Assembly (NCBI GenBank): GCA_964540895.1 | Contig: CAZIOP010000001.1 | Span: forward strand, 434,001 to 498,000 | DNA length: 64,000 bases | Direction: 5' to 3' | Source: Patescibacterium sp964540895 | Lineage (GTDB): Bacteria; Patescibacteriota; Patescibacteriia; Patescibacteriales; Patescibacteriaceae | Shown here: one piece after another, positions 52,001 to 61,592 of the stretch | Numbering within the stretch: the stretch's first letter is position 1 | Layout: every line of letters begins with the position of its first letter | Translations under genes and position numbers: made by a program | The notes under the pieces: model-generated | Databases searched by the model: none | Told to the model about the DNA's origin: nothing | The model's input: the letters and a program-made list of their open reading frames with translations, nothing else

Positions 52001-55000
52001 CCAACCAGACGTAAAATCAGAATATCGTTGTGTCCTAGGTTTAAAGGCATTATCAGCAGGGTCAAGCTGATAAATTACAGTGGTCCCACCCGTACCATTC
52101 ATAACACAATTATTAATATATACATCATCTGCATCAATACAATCAGTACCACCAGTACAAAGTGTATTACCCTTTAAGATATATGTTGTATTAACATCCA
52201 AGGTAACTGGCTGGACTGCTACTCCGCCCAAACCAGGAGTTGGGTCATTAAGTACCTCCCAATAATCAGCTCCACCCCCACCAGTTGTAAGTTGATAAGA
52301 AGAATTACGTACAACATTAATATTAAAACTTGATACGGGATCAACAAACTCAGTACAACCGGCTTGTGTTTTCTGACATAATCCTGCCCAGTTACTTGGT
52401 TGAAAAACTTTATTATTTGTTCCACCTTCACCTAATGTTTTATGAGGTGTAGTCGGACAAGCAATATCTAGGTCAACTAATTGACATGTTACACCCGTTG
52501 AACAATCACTATCTTGTGAACAAACATCTCCAGTTAGTACTCCTCCACACTGTTTAATTTTCTTCTTATACCAATTGTAAGTGTTGGGTGAACCTGACTG
52601 TAGCCGCCACTCACACACTTCATCGCCTGGATCTTTGAAATAGGCATCACCCTCAGGGCTCGTCCATTTACTACAACCAACTGCCTTTTCTTTACAAATA
52701 GTTGTATTGTATTGATCTGGATCATTATTAACATAAACATCAGTGAAGATAGGAAGATTATTATAACTTCTAGCAATTCCCATACGCTGACAACCCTTGC
52801 TCTCCTGGCCACAACGTTTAGTTGGATCATTAATTACATTAAGAATAGAATCAGCAGGTGTCAGAATACAACCTCTTTCTCCTGGATCACAAGCACCATT
52901 ACCATCAGTTGGGTCAGGAAGGTTATTATAGTTATCATCATTAACAATTGCTTTCTTGAAATCACTAGAATTTTGCGTGTCAATCATGGCTTCACACCCA
53001 GCTGCAGCATCATCACATAACTCACTAAAGCTACGTAAATTGTAAATGCTATTATCAGGTGTCCGATATTGACTACAACCTAACATGTAACCAGCTGAAG
53101 CTGCCCCTGAGAAATCTTGATCACATTCAGTCGGTGTTACCCAAGAATTTCTAATCAAATAATACCGATTAGGGATTTCTGTGATTCGTATATTATCTAT
53201 GTAAATTGCTTCTTGAGCTTTAATGGCAATTCGTTCACCTCCAATACTACCGTCAAGAGGAATAGGTGAAACTTCATGATCTAGTGAGGACAAATTAAAT
53301 GAATACTGTCGCCAATCACCATTAACTAAATTAGAGTTTACGGTAAAATGAGCTTCTTCATTTCTGTCATTAACAAAATATATTTCTAAAATAGATGTAT
53401 TGATTGGAGCATTTTTTGCAAGGAATGAAATATTATATGATTTATTTCTTGCAACTTGAGTGCCAATATACTTCAACGTACTAGTTGATCCTAAAAAGGC
53501 ATTTTCTAATAATAATGAGTGGCCACCTAAATCTAACGAACCAGCAGAACGAAAACCTGGAGTCCATCCTTCAGTTAACGCACTAGCATTTTCAAAAGTA
53601 ATTACCGAAGGGTTAAAGACATTTCGAGTATTGCCAGCAATGTTTCCAGTATACTCCTGACAACCAACTGATGCAGCACCGCAAGTTTTTCCTTCACCTG
53701 GAATTGCATAATACAAACAACGACTTTGAACAGTATCCCAGGTTCCATTTCCAGCCGTACAAGCAGATTGAGATGTTACTTCACGACGATATGGGTGACA
53801 ATCATCTGAACAGCTAATGGTTTTCTCATACAAGTGGTAGGAGACGTTACCATCCTGAGCATAAAATTGACGACAATCATAATTATAACCAGGTTCAGTT
53901 GGAGATTTTTGGAAAATTGCCGCATTACATAACGCACTTTCTATTGCAACCGTTAAAGTACTGGCTGGTTCATCACCACGACCCACCCCTCCAGCTTTCT
54001 TTAATGAAAATACTTTCAATTGATACCCAGATTCATCTGATCCTTCCCAAGTATAGTACTGTCCACAATCAATTGGATCTGGCTTCATACACTGACGAAG
54101 TGAAGTATAATATTCAATTGCTTCACCACCCTGATCTAATTTATCTAAGTTAGTAAAAGCCGTACAACCCACTGATTCAGCGCCACATGTTTGGGCAGTA
54201 GAAGGAATAAAGTAAGCAGCTTGTCTTCCGTTAAAGGCATTAGGTTGCTGAACAAACGTATTATATCCAAGACATGTTCCCGGACAAATGTCAGACACCT
54301 TTGATTTAGCAGTCACAGCAATACCACTATCTAACGAAGTGTATGACTTACAACCGACTTCAGTATCAGCACATTTAAGAACAAATTTTTTACACTCATC
54401 CGCAGCATTAGGTTTTAATCTATCTCCAACCCCCCCTCGACCAACCTGAAGACAACTTGCCTCCAAATATTTTGGCATTAATTTTTCATATAACACATTT
54501 ACCGAACCATATTCATTATATAGAGTGTCTGGACGACCTGCAGTTAACTTAATACTGTCAATATAAACTTCTGATAAGGCACGTCCAGCTACAAAGAACG
54601 TGTCGGGTTGAGTTGTGCCATAGGGTTTATAGTATGTAATAACTAATGTCTGCCATGCATTGGTAACCGTTGATTGAATATGATTAGCACCCAATGCTGT
54701 GAAGCCTGCAAAAGCAGCGCCAGTTTGAACAAACACTCGGGCTGACAATGTGTAATAATGTCCTTCTTCCATAATAAAACCTGTTGGCAAGAAACTTCTT
54801 TCAGGGTAACCTAGTGCTGTATCAGCTTGTTGCGAGAATACTCCACCCGATCCCCTAACAAATAAACTCTGTGTTCCGTCATCTGCTTTTGTATTAACAA
54901 TTCCAGCCTCGACACCCGGATCATTAACAATGATATACCAACGATTATTTGGAGCGGGTAATGTATATACATCCGGTCCATGTGTATCTATTGGATCAAT

Positions 55001-57139
55001 GTCACAAATCGTATCATGATTGTTATCAATACAAGTACTATTTTCAAAGCTGCCATCAGGAATCAAGTTAGTGTCTAAATCATCTTCAGTACGAATAAAT
55101 TGGCGGCAACCTTCGCCAGAAGCATCGCAGCTTGAAACATTCTTATTAAAGTAGGCTTGATCACCAGTATCATCCCAATCAATTTTTTTAGTAACAGCAT
55201 CATATGGCCCCGTGAGAGCATACTGCTTGCAACCTACTTGATTTGCATCACAGTTCCCGTAATCAAGAGTATTTTCTAAGAAATTGGCTTCTTGTCCAGC
55301 ATCGTTTCTAAAATTCTGACAAGTATTTTGTAGTGGCTGACAGCTATTATCCTCACTCTGACTAAATGACCAACGGCGCTTTTCTTCTGTGCAATAACCA
55401 TAATACGCACAACTACCATTGGCATTTTCTTTAATACATGATTGCTCATCTGCACAATATGTATCATTACGTGTTATCTGATGTTCTTTAGCAAAAGTAA
55501 AATTACACTTCTCAAATCCAGTATAACCACTACAATCCGTTTCTTTAAAGCATGTTACGTAGTTGGTAGCACACTCGGCTGAAGTACTCCCACGACCATC
55601 ACAATTTGTATCATCTGTATTAGTACAATAACCCACACTTGAAGGTACTACTTGATCTTGTAATATTTCTGGACCATAGCCTTCCATACCACAATATTGT
55701 TTAGGTACTTTCAAAACCCAATTTGGATCAATCAACCCTCTACACCATTCACCTTCAAGACCATTCATACCAATATATGAATCCGATGTACTAAAACAGT
55801 TAATTAAGTCACCCAGTGTAATATCTTTAGTAGCAGCCGCATTATCTTTAATATATTGAGCAGCTACTTCCCAGCCAACGGGCAAAATGCGATATTTTCG
55901 CAAAATGATAAGAGAGCGGTATGGGTACCCATCAGTATAACTAAGTTCACCACCTTGACCACTATAGCCAAGTCGCTTACTTGGATCAATAATTCTTAAA
56001 TTAATCGCTTCGGCAATGGTGATTCGGTCACTAATCGCTTGGGCAAATTGAGTTGTAATAACACAATTAGTTGGCCCTGGCTTATTCTCGTTTGGACATG
56101 AAGATAGTTGGCTCAAAATATCATAATCGCTTCTTTCATTAAATTGAGCTTGTAGGATTGTTTGATTTTGACGAGAAACATCAGTGATACCACCAGTCGA
56201 GCCCTGACCATAGTAGTTATTAGCTCCACCTGAAGAAGAACTATTATTATTCTTTGATAAGTTATCAATTAATTTATTAAAGGCAGACAAGGCTAATTGA
56301 TTTAAGAAAATATTAGCCGCATCAACTAAAATATCACCCGTCTGGGTGAAAAAGTTTTGTGTTTGTAGCTCTCTGGCTTGTTCGAGCTTTGCTTTGTCAG
56401 TACCTTGCGGTGATGTAGCTTCTTTAGAAATAAGGGTGGTCTTTGGTATCCAACCCTGATTTTCTTGACGATATAGTTTTAACGCCTCAGATTCCTCTGC
56501 AGTTTTAACTTTTATTTGGTCAAAAAGAGTAAGGGCGGCTCCCACATCAGTTGAAGCTGGATCAAAGGCAGTTAAGGCTAAATTTTTAAGATAGTCACCT
56601 TGAGTGTAGAGTTCAATTTGATCACGGCCACTCTGATAAATAGTTTTCAAGTTACAGCGTGACTGTGGTATACCACCTGTCTCATTAACAAAATCTGTTA
56701 AGCCAAGAGCGATTCGGATTGAAACCGATAAGTCAGGTGAACAAATATTGTAGGTGTTATTAAATGAGCCTTCCGGTGTTTGGGCAAACTCTTCAATAAA
56801 TTGACCACCAACATTAAACGCCTGATCGCGTAACCATGGTCCAAATTCTTTGGTGAAATAAACTGGTTTTTGACCTGCCCCACCAGAGCCTATATATGTA
56901 GCAGTATCGTACGCAAACTTATTAACTAAACTACGTAGTGAACTAACAAAGGTAGTTTTACCAACTTTGATAAAAGCATCTTTAGCCGCTTGTAAAATTT
57001 TGCTAATTGAGAATGGTGCATCAGCTACAACTTCAACTGGCAAAGCTTTAGCTTGATGAGCAACAGAAAAAACAGATAGTGAGACAATTACAAAAGTTAG
57101 AATCCCTACCGTCAGTCGATAAAAAAAATGTCCCTTCAT
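49079..57139 (-). CDS. Giant cysteine-rich exported protein
   Basis: 2686 residues. An N-terminal hydrophobic export segment (about 8-32) and a helical domain (about 40-330) with LGLTDFVNETGG. From about residue 500 to 2150 it is packed with cysteines in recurring short units of the type CxxxxxGC followed by aromatic/hydrophilic residues (DANQVGCKQY, GAESVGCTAF, GAASVGCQEY, KEKAVGCSKW, QKTQAGCTEF). These alternate with several carbohydrate-binding-like or jelly-roll-like stretches (IPDGSFENS, ITFENASALTEGW, IANGDFEKVNEDG). The C-terminal 500 residues are also cysteine-rich. It probably folds outside the cell with many disulfides; a large attachment protein is inferred. It follows a calcium-repeat membrane protein by 8 nt, so both are one operon. 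Confidence 0.75.
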   Translation of the reverse strand: MKGHFFYRLTVGILTFVIVSLSVFSVAHQAKALPVEVVADAPFSISKILQAAKDAFIKVGKTTFVSSLRSLVNKFAYDTATYIGSGGAGQKPVYFTKEFGPWLRDQAFNVGGQFIEEFAQTPEGSFNNTYNICSPDLSVSIRIALGLTDFVNETGGIPQSRCNLKTIYQSGRDQIELYTQGDYLKNLALTAFDPASTDVGAALTLFDQIKVKTAEESEALKLYRQENQGWIPKTTLISKEATSPQGTDKAKLEQARELQTQNFFTQTGDILVDAANIFLNQLALSAFNKLIDNLSKNNNSSSSGGANNYYGQGSTGGITDVSRQNQTILQAQFNERSDYDILSQLSSCPNENKPGPTNCVITTQFAQAISDRITIAEAINLRIIDPSKRLGYSGQGGELSYTDGYPYRSLIILRKYRILPVGWEVAAQYIKDNAAATKDITLGDLINCFSTSDSYIGMNGLEGEWCRGLIDPNWVLKVPKQYCGMEGYGPEILQDQVVPSSVGYCTNTDDTNCDGRGSTSAECATNYVTCFKETDCSGYTGFEKCNFTFAKEHQITRNDTYCADEQSCIKENANGSCAYYGYCTEEKRRWSFSQSEDNSCQPLQNTCQNFRNDAGQEANFLENTLDYGNCDANQVGCKQYALTGPYDAVTKKIDWDDTGDQAYFNKNVSSCDASGEGCRQFIRTEDDLDTNLIPDGSFENSTCIDNNHDTICDIDPIDTHGPDVYTLPAPNNRWYIIVNDPGVEAGIVNTKADDGTQSLFVRGSGGVFSQQADTALGYPERSFLPTGFIMEEGHYYTLSARVFVQTGAAFAGFTALGANHIQSTVTNAWQTLVITYYKPYGTTQPDTFFVAGRALSEVYIDSIKLTAGRPDTLYNEYGSVNVLYEKLMPKYLEASCLQVGRGGVGDRLKPNAADECKKFVLKCADTEVGCKSYTSLDSGIAVTAKSKVSDICPGTCLGYNTFVQQPNAFNGRQAAYFIPSTAQTCGAESVGCTAFTNLDKLDQGGEAIEYYTSLRQCMKPDPIDCGQYYTWEGSDESGYQLKVFSLKKAGGVGRGDEPASTLTVAIESALCNAAIFQKSPTEPGYNYDCRQFYAQDGNVSYHLYEKTISCSDDCHPYRREVTSQSACTAGNGTWDTVQSRCLYYAIPGEGKTCGAASVGCQEYTGNIAGNTRNVFNPSVITFENASALTEGWTPGFRSAGSLDLGGHSLLLENAFLGSTSTLKYIGTQVARNKSYNISFLAKNAPINTSILEIYFVNDRNEEAHFTVNSNLVNGDWRQYSFNLSSLDHEVSPIPLDGSIGGERIAIKAQEAIYIDNIRITEIPNRYYLIRNSWVTPTECDQDFSGAASAGYMLGCSQYRTPDNSIYNLRSFSELCDDAAAGCEAMIDTQNSSDFKKAIVNDDNYNNLPDPTDGNGACDPGERGCILTPADSILNVINDPTKRCGQESKGCQRMGIARSYNNLPIFTDVYVNNDPDQYNTTICKEKAVGCSKWTSPEGDAYFKDPGDEVCEWRLQSGSPNTYNWYKKKIKQCGGVLTGDVCSQDSDCSTGVTCQLVDLDIACPTTPHKTLGEGGTNNKVFQPSNWAGLCQKTQAGCTEFVDPVSSFNINVVRNSSYQLTTGGGGADYWEVLNDPTPGLGGVAVQPVTLDVNTTYILKGNTLCTGGTDCIDADDVYINNCVMNGTGGTTVIYQLDPADNAFKPRTQRYSDFTSGWNRSLQFYIAPSLVSNPNSTASCDLWRKNTSAGDTVELRQAVVAYQLRQNLDKQTPNGIANFNKGFILFNQRSQNGANKLGLQFNADATGDGGVDGKTPDIAPPPRNANVLIKVQPDRTCSKWLDCTSYIPDVNDPTKETCLEVGLCDSLDSEGRCNNVIKPTINSNQNIKNFGGPAAIANLTGYSKVGYHQNLTVRGGLYKVSTLGDYYNFANMTQAGDTINIANGDFEKVNEDGSSPAWTELSGSLKIYVQPSEIQGKALTPFHEVRNSNRGSTGYLPPVGSGIGLVEASGAVTQTHTLDMKPGKYYVISAYIYNKGGEAEIVLTSVGSPAKQIIKTVGDPQNQWLHKTAVFKTPPGTDYNIELHASAGGEAYFDNVIIESGLNIRCQDTNGNPTTCSETDSWYAPSTCRLYPTEDALACEKTDSNNITHKGLKGYCMEYDPKFPDTCLLWYPLDKIASDSTEEGLGLTLPSSMYYCLETQAECIGAPFSIVSPQFNSTSIPGYNVAANTNWTYNDYSLNHYYNPNSGGTGTGGPDKPSYTCTKVAAITSADKKYWRTRVVDNSSYKIDQKAASKIFFNAYAGNEVTTVYNATNLFGHFQSFNDNALKRYIQAPDLGAGGIPYISDANLTCRGYLHLHQDGGDNCNVHDRANMGYWDNCTVTNIVRPTYGCNRCGYCPFNPTDSGVSARADRQPTGWLVQDQDAGETDSGGTNYTENNITCTSDARFTYNGTKSTDPQIELLSSIFVETDDIYVRNGNQYDPTGTDLSVPTRMCGTGGTTSYPGYCTGNPALPCTSDPGCSNVGKGVCFMRRTPITSSGSFNYATDYCFIPPKVYDFTINGFSSQLAVTDGSKEVAFAFNTKTDPDQLPLKTLQIDLGFNDTATTNKIIDFPVGNYGDALRHLKTIITYSQIYPLNNSKCEDPNVTVAGTGVTCGVKPCCVIRPKVLISDNWGLCNGSPCGTLFGSYLRVDR

Positions 57140-57147
57140 ACAAACAA

Positions 57148-57834
57148 TTATTGTATCATCTCGTTAAAGGTCGCTTTGATCTGTTCATCACTTAAGCTAT
57201 CCAATGTTTTTTGTTCCATCCCTGCTTGCAATAACAAATCACGTAACGCTTTAGGATCAGCGTTATCACCAAAAGCTTTTTTCAAAGCTTCTTTTTCTTG
57301 TGGTGTTAAACTTGAACCAGCACTACCTGATGATGAGGGTGTAGCACTCGGCGTAATAGTAGTTGATGTACTACCTGGTTGATTCAATAAATTTTCTAAA
57401 GTTGGATTACTAAAGGCTGAAGATCCATCAGTTGGTGTTTGGGAGGAAGAGACTGTACATGTCTGACCTTCAGGACAGGTTGGATCATTACCACTTTCAA
57501 TTTCTTTTTTGTCATCAAAGGTATCACTATCTGTATCAGCTAAATACGGAGAAGTTTTATATAGATTTAATTCATCCCAATCATTTAACCCATCACTATC
57601 AGTGTCTTTAGTTTTCAGTGTCATGTCGGTCTCAATGTTAGAAGCAACTGAGTTTGTACTTTCATTAGTACTAGGCTGAGCATACAACGGTTCAATAATG
57701 TTTCGTCGCAACTGAATTACCCATAAAACAGTAATCGAAATCATAGCGACAATAAGCAAAGACAAGCCGACTTTATGTCGCTTGTCAAAATTATCAAGAC
57801 CGAGACTGTTTGCTATGCGGTCGGAAATATTCAT
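57148..57834 (-). CDS. Membrane-anchored protein with thrombospondin type 3-like calcium repeats
   Basis: 228 residues. One N-terminal helix (about 24-42), then DTDSDGLNDWDELN and DTDSDTFDDKKEIESGNDPT: aspartate-rich calcium-binding repeats of the thrombospondin type 3/EF-hand-like class. A Ser/Thr/Pro linker and a helical C-terminal segment (about 180-228, LTPQEKEALKKAFGDNADPKALRDLL) follow. Such proteins project outward. Directly upstream of the giant cysteine-rich protein, in the same operon; a structural partner of it is likely but unproven. Confidence 0.75.
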   Translation of the reverse strand: MNISDRIANSLGLDNFDKRHKVGLSLLIVAMISITVLWVIQLRRNIIEPLYAQPSTNESTNSVASNIETDMTLKTKDTDSDGLNDWDELNLYKTSPYLADTDSDTFDDKKEIESGNDPTCPEGQTCTVSSSQTPTDGSSAFSNPTLENLLNQPGSTSTTITPSATPSSSGSAGSSLTPQEKEALKKAFGDNADPKALRDLLLQAGMEQKTLDSLSDEQIKATFNEMIQ

Positions 57835-57864
57835 ACCACCTACTATTTATAATATATACACTAT

Positions 57865-57873
57865 ATTATACCA
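57865..57873 (-). promoter_or_regulatory. Extended -10 promoter of the 57834 operon
   Basis: Minus-strand TGGTATAAT, overlapping the last codons of rsmA. The hexamer ends 30 nt before the ATG at 57834. No -35 hexamer. Confidence 0.5.
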
Positions 57874-58741
57874 TATTCTCCTTAAGAGCTGCAATAAGTT
57901 TTAACCAATTTTCTAGACTTAATTCTTGAGCTCGACAGTTTTCATTAATTCCCGCTTGTTTTAAGGCTTTTATGGCTTCACTAGTTGTAATGTGTAAGCC
58001 ACCTGCTAGATTAGCTTTTAACATTTTTCGTCGTGCACTAAAACCAATTTTAACTAAACGGAAAAAAGTTTTTTCATCAACACCCTCGTCTATTAATTTT
58101 TTTCTATAGACATCATGATAACAAAACGTTACTACGGCACTACCAATTTTTGGACTTGGCCAAAAACTTGTGGCAGGAATAATCCTAACTAATGTTGGTT
58201 CGGTATAAAACTGCACTGACACCGCTAAAATACTCATCTCACCAGGACTTGCCACTAGTCGCTCTCCTACTTCTTTTTGCAACATCAATGTCATTTTTTT
58301 TGGAATAATATTGCCTTCATTTCCGGCAATAAATTTTCGCAAAAAAAATGAAGAAATATTGTATGGTAAGTTAGCTACCACTACTAAATTATCTAATTCT
58401 TGTTTTACAGCTGTTATCCATGACCCAGTAAAGTTCAAAATATCTTCGTTAAATAATTTTACGTTAGTTAATTTCTCACGCGTAATTTTTCTTTGTAAAA
58501 ATTGTGCTAAAAAATCATCTAATTCCACCGCGAACACTTTTTGTGCACGGTTTGCTAGACGTTCAGTTAAGTATCCTAACCCGGGTCCAACTTCCAATAC
58601 AGCTTCATTACCTTGTAAGTTAGCTGCAGACATCATCGCCTCATACGCTCCTTCATCAATTAAAAAATTCTGCCCTTTGGTTCGGGACGGTTTGATATTA
58701 TTATCAGCACAGATTTTTTTAGTTTGTTCTAACAGTGACAT
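57866..58741 (-). CDS. rsmA: 16S rRNA dimethyladenosine transferase
   Basis: 291 residues. SAM-binding motif VLEVGPGLGYLTERLA (motif I), VFAVELDDFL, and catalytic NLPYNIS (motif IV). C-terminal helical domain with FSARRKMLKANL. RsmA/KsgA dimethylates two adjacent adenines in the 3' hairpin of 16S rRNA during small-subunit maturation. Starts 8 nt after leuS, so it is part of the xth-leuS-rsmA transcript. Confidence 0.96.
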   Translation of the reverse strand: MSLLEQTKKICADNNIKPSRTKGQNFLIDEGAYEAMMSAANLQGNEAVLEVGPGLGYLTERLANRAQKVFAVELDDFLAQFLQRKITREKLTNVKLFNEDILNFTGSWITAVKQELDNLVVVANLPYNISSFFLRKFIAGNEGNIIPKKMTLMLQKEVGERLVASPGEMSILAVSVQFYTEPTLVRIIPATSFWPSPKIGSAVVTFCYHDVYRKKLIDEGVDEKTFFRLVKIGFSARRKMLKANLAGGLHITTSEAIKALKQAGINENCRAQELSLENWLKLIAALKENMV

Positions 58742-58749
58742 GAAAAAAA

Positions 58750-61590
58750 TTATCGAATAACTATATTTACAACTTTACCTTTTACTACAATTACTTTAAC
58801 AATCTCTTTATCCGCTAACCACGTTTGTATTTTTTCTCTGTCGAGTGCTGTTTGTTTTATTTCTGCTTCTTCGGCATCATTGTTAATTTCAAATGTATCA
58901 CGTAACTTACCATTTACTTGAACAGCAATAGTGATTGTTTCTGCTTGTAATAAATTATGATCATACACAGGCCAATCAGACATAAAAATTGATTCTTCGT
59001 CACTACGGTTAGTGCGATGCCATAATTCTTCTGTCATGTGTGGTGCAAATGGTGCTAACAGCTGCAAAACAATATCATAAGTTGTTTCATCAAAACCATC
59101 AGCATCACCCAAGGAATTAGTAAGTATCATTAAACTTGAAATGGCTGTGTTAAAACGTAGATTATCAATATCCTCTCCTATTTTTTTTATTGTTTGGTGT
59201 AACAGTGTTAGATCTGCTTTAGAAGGTTTAATATCTGAAATCTTAGTCTGTAACTGCCAGACTCGTCGTAAAAAGCTTTCTGCTCCAGCTACGCCACTTT
59301 CCTTGAAATTAGCAGCTTGTGTAAAGGGTCCAACAAACATTTCGTAGATACGGAAAGCATCAGCTCCATAACTGGCTATCATTTCATCCGGATTTACTAC
59401 ATTCCCCCATCGCTTACTCATTTTACGTCCATCTTCACCCATGATTAACCCTAGGTTTGAATAGCGTTTAAAAGGCTCAGAATATGATACAACCTTGATG
59501 TCATATAAAAACTTATGCCAAAAACGAGCGTAAATTAAATGACGAGTAGCATGCTCTGTACCGCCAACGTATAAATCAACCGGTGACCAATATTTTTCTT
59601 TGGCAGGATCAACTAATGTTTCATCATTCTTTGGATCAATGTAACGCAAATAATACCAACTTGAACCTGCCCATTGTGGCATGGTATTAGTTTCTCGTTT
59701 GCCAGCTCCACCACAACTAGGACACGTTACATTCACCCACTCGGTTATTGCTGCAAGCGGTGATTCCCCTGTACCGGTTGGTTCATATGACTTAACTTCT
59801 GGTAATACCACTGGTAAGTCTTTTTCAGGCACTGCGACCACACCACATTTCTCACAATGAATTAGAGGAATAGGTTCACCCCAATACCGTTGTCTAGAAA
59901 ATACCCAGTCTCGTAATTTATATTTAGTTACTAATCTACCACCCGCTGCTTTAGTTATATCCTCAAATATTTCTGTTGAAGTACGACCAGAAAATTCTTC
60001 TGAATTATATATAACACCAGCTTCAGTATATGGATAATCACCCGCAAGTCGTTTCTTCCAGATAGGCAATTCAGCACAGCGCATATTTTCTTCATTCATA
60101 TGCTCTAACGATACCCATTCAATATCATATTTATCTTTTTCTTCTTGGGAGATTGGCTCTGGAGCAGTATCAGACAATTCAAAATAAATTGCTGTAGTAT
60201 AGGCAATTCTATTTTCATCCTTATGAGCAGCAAAATATTGGCCTTGAACTGGAGCTCCTAATATTTTAATTAACTTTAGATTAGTATAGCCCGTTTCTTC
60301 TCTGACTTCTCGACGAGCTGATTCCACAATATCTTCACCTTCTTCTACTCCACCCACAACAAAATTCCGCCAGGGAAATTCTTTCCATTGCAACAATAGA
60401 AACTTTTTTGTTTTGGGGTCACGAACTAAGGCATGAACAGTTCGCCTCATAATTGTTTCTTTATTAGATCGTGGTGGATTCTTGCTATCAATGACATCTG
60501 GAATTATGACATCAATAATTGGTAACTTATATTTGTTAGCAAATTCATAATCTCGTTCGTCATGAGCTGGAACTGCCATAACTGCTCCAGTGCCATAGTC
60601 TGCTAAGACATAATCAGCTACCCAGACAGGTACTTCTTGTTTAGTAAGCGGGTGAATAACGGATATACCTTCTAGACATACTCCACTTTTTTCTTTACCT
60701 TCAGCAGTTCGCTCAAGTTCTGGCTTATTCTTAACTGCCTCAATATACCTTTGTACTTCAGCTTGGTTAGTAACTTTTGTAATTAGTTTTTCTATTAAGG
60801 CATGATCTGGTGCTAACACAAGATAAGAAACACCGTACAGAGTGTCGGGTCTAGTGGTAAAAACAGTTATAACTTCACTATTACCTGATAATACAAAATC
60901 AATTTCTGCCCCTTGGCTTTTACCAATCCAATGGCGTTGTGAATCTTTAATTGATTCTGGCCAGTCTAAATCTTCTAAATCATCAAGTAGTCGCTCAGCA
61001 TAATCAGTTATACGAAGCATCCATTGTCGCATTGGTTTTTTTTCTACCAACGTACCACACCGTTCACAACGGCCATCTTCCACATCTTCGTTAGCAAGTC
61101 CAGTCTTACAGGACGGGCACCAATTTATTGGTTCAAATGATTCATACGCTAATCCTTTTTTAAATAATTGTAAAAAAATCCACTGTGTCCATTTATAATA
61201 AGCTGGATCAATGGTACTAACTTCCCTTTCCCAATCATACGTAAAACCAATTTTTTGCAACTGCTCTTTAAAACGAATAATGTTTTTTGCTACTGCTTCA
61301 GCTGGATGAACTTTATTTTTCAGCGCATAGTTTTCAGCTGGCAGACCAAAAGCATCCGAGCCCATCGGATGTAAGACGTTTTTCCCTTCCATCATTTTCT
61401 TGCGAGCCACAACATCAGTTGCAATATAGCCTTTGGGATGACCAACATGAAGTCCTTCACCTGAAGGATAGGGAAACATATCAAGAACATAAAACTTTTC
61501 CTTAGTCGCATCTTCACGAGTACGATAGAGGTTATTATGTTTCCAAATATCCTGCCATTTTTTTTCAACACTACTGTGGTTGTAACTCAT
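58750..61590 (-). CDS. leuS: Leucine--tRNA ligase with an inserted Nudix domain
   Basis: 946 residues. Class I landmarks: YPSGEGLHVGHPKGY (HIGH motif HVGH, 48-51), zinc cysteines CPSC/CERC (158-178), editing-site FTTRPDTLYGV (244-253) and AHDERDYEF (342-350), catalytic domain KLRDWVFSRQRYWGEPIPL, and GRKMSKRWGN (KMSKS). Between residues about 366 and 518, after AHDERDYEFANKYKLPIIDV and before AGVIYNSEEFSG, sits a complete Nudix domain with an intact box (413-435, GGVEEGEDIVESARREVREE) and DIEWVSLEHM. The enzyme charges tRNA-Leu; the insert may add hydrolysis of a nucleotide. Co-directional with xth (2 nt) and rsmA. Confidence 0.96.
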   Translation of the reverse strand: MSYNHSSVEKKWQDIWKHNNLYRTREDATKEKFYVLDMFPYPSGEGLHVGHPKGYIATDVVARKKMMEGKNVLHPMGSDAFGLPAENYALKNKVHPAEAVAKNIIRFKEQLQKIGFTYDWEREVSTIDPAYYKWTQWIFLQLFKKGLAYESFEPINWCPSCKTGLANEDVEDGRCERCGTLVEKKPMRQWMLRITDYAERLLDDLEDLDWPESIKDSQRHWIGKSQGAEIDFVLSGNSEVITVFTTRPDTLYGVSYLVLAPDHALIEKLITKVTNQAEVQRYIEAVKNKPELERTAEGKEKSGVCLEGISVIHPLTKQEVPVWVADYVLADYGTGAVMAVPAHDERDYEFANKYKLPIIDVIIPDVIDSKNPPRSNKETIMRRTVHALVRDPKTKKFLLLQWKEFPWRNFVVGGVEEGEDIVESARREVREETGYTNLKLIKILGAPVQGQYFAAHKDENRIAYTTAIYFELSDTAPEPISQEEKDKYDIEWVSLEHMNEENMRCAELPIWKKRLAGDYPYTEAGVIYNSEEFSGRTSTEIFEDITKAAGGRLVTKYKLRDWVFSRQRYWGEPIPLIHCEKCGVVAVPEKDLPVVLPEVKSYEPTGTGESPLAAITEWVNVTCPSCGGAGKRETNTMPQWAGSSWYYLRYIDPKNDETLVDPAKEKYWSPVDLYVGGTEHATRHLIYARFWHKFLYDIKVVSYSEPFKRYSNLGLIMGEDGRKMSKRWGNVVNPDEMIASYGADAFRIYEMFVGPFTQAANFKESGVAGAESFLRRVWQLQTKISDIKPSKADLTLLHQTIKKIGEDIDNLRFNTAISSLMILTNSLGDADGFDETTYDIVLQLLAPFAPHMTEELWHRTNRSDEESIFMSDWPVYDHNLLQAETITIAVQVNGKLRDTFEINNDAEEAEIKQTALDREKIQTWLADKEIVKVIVVKGKVVNIVIR
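60037..60495 (-). other. Nudix domain inserted in LeuRS
   Basis: Residues about 366-518 of LeuRS. The Nudix box reads G-x5-E-x7-REVREETGY (413-435) with all catalytic Glu residues. It interrupts the editing (CP1) domain region just after the AHDERD motif. The residues on each side join to give a normal LeuRS sequence (IIPD then AGVIYNSEEFSG). Confidence 0.85.
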
Positions 61591-61592
61591 AC

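Noticed and set aside
49079..57139. Giant cysteine-rich protein as an artefact of joined genes
   Set aside because: The frame is continuous over 8 kb, with repeated CxxxxxGC units spread evenly and no internal start with a promoter.
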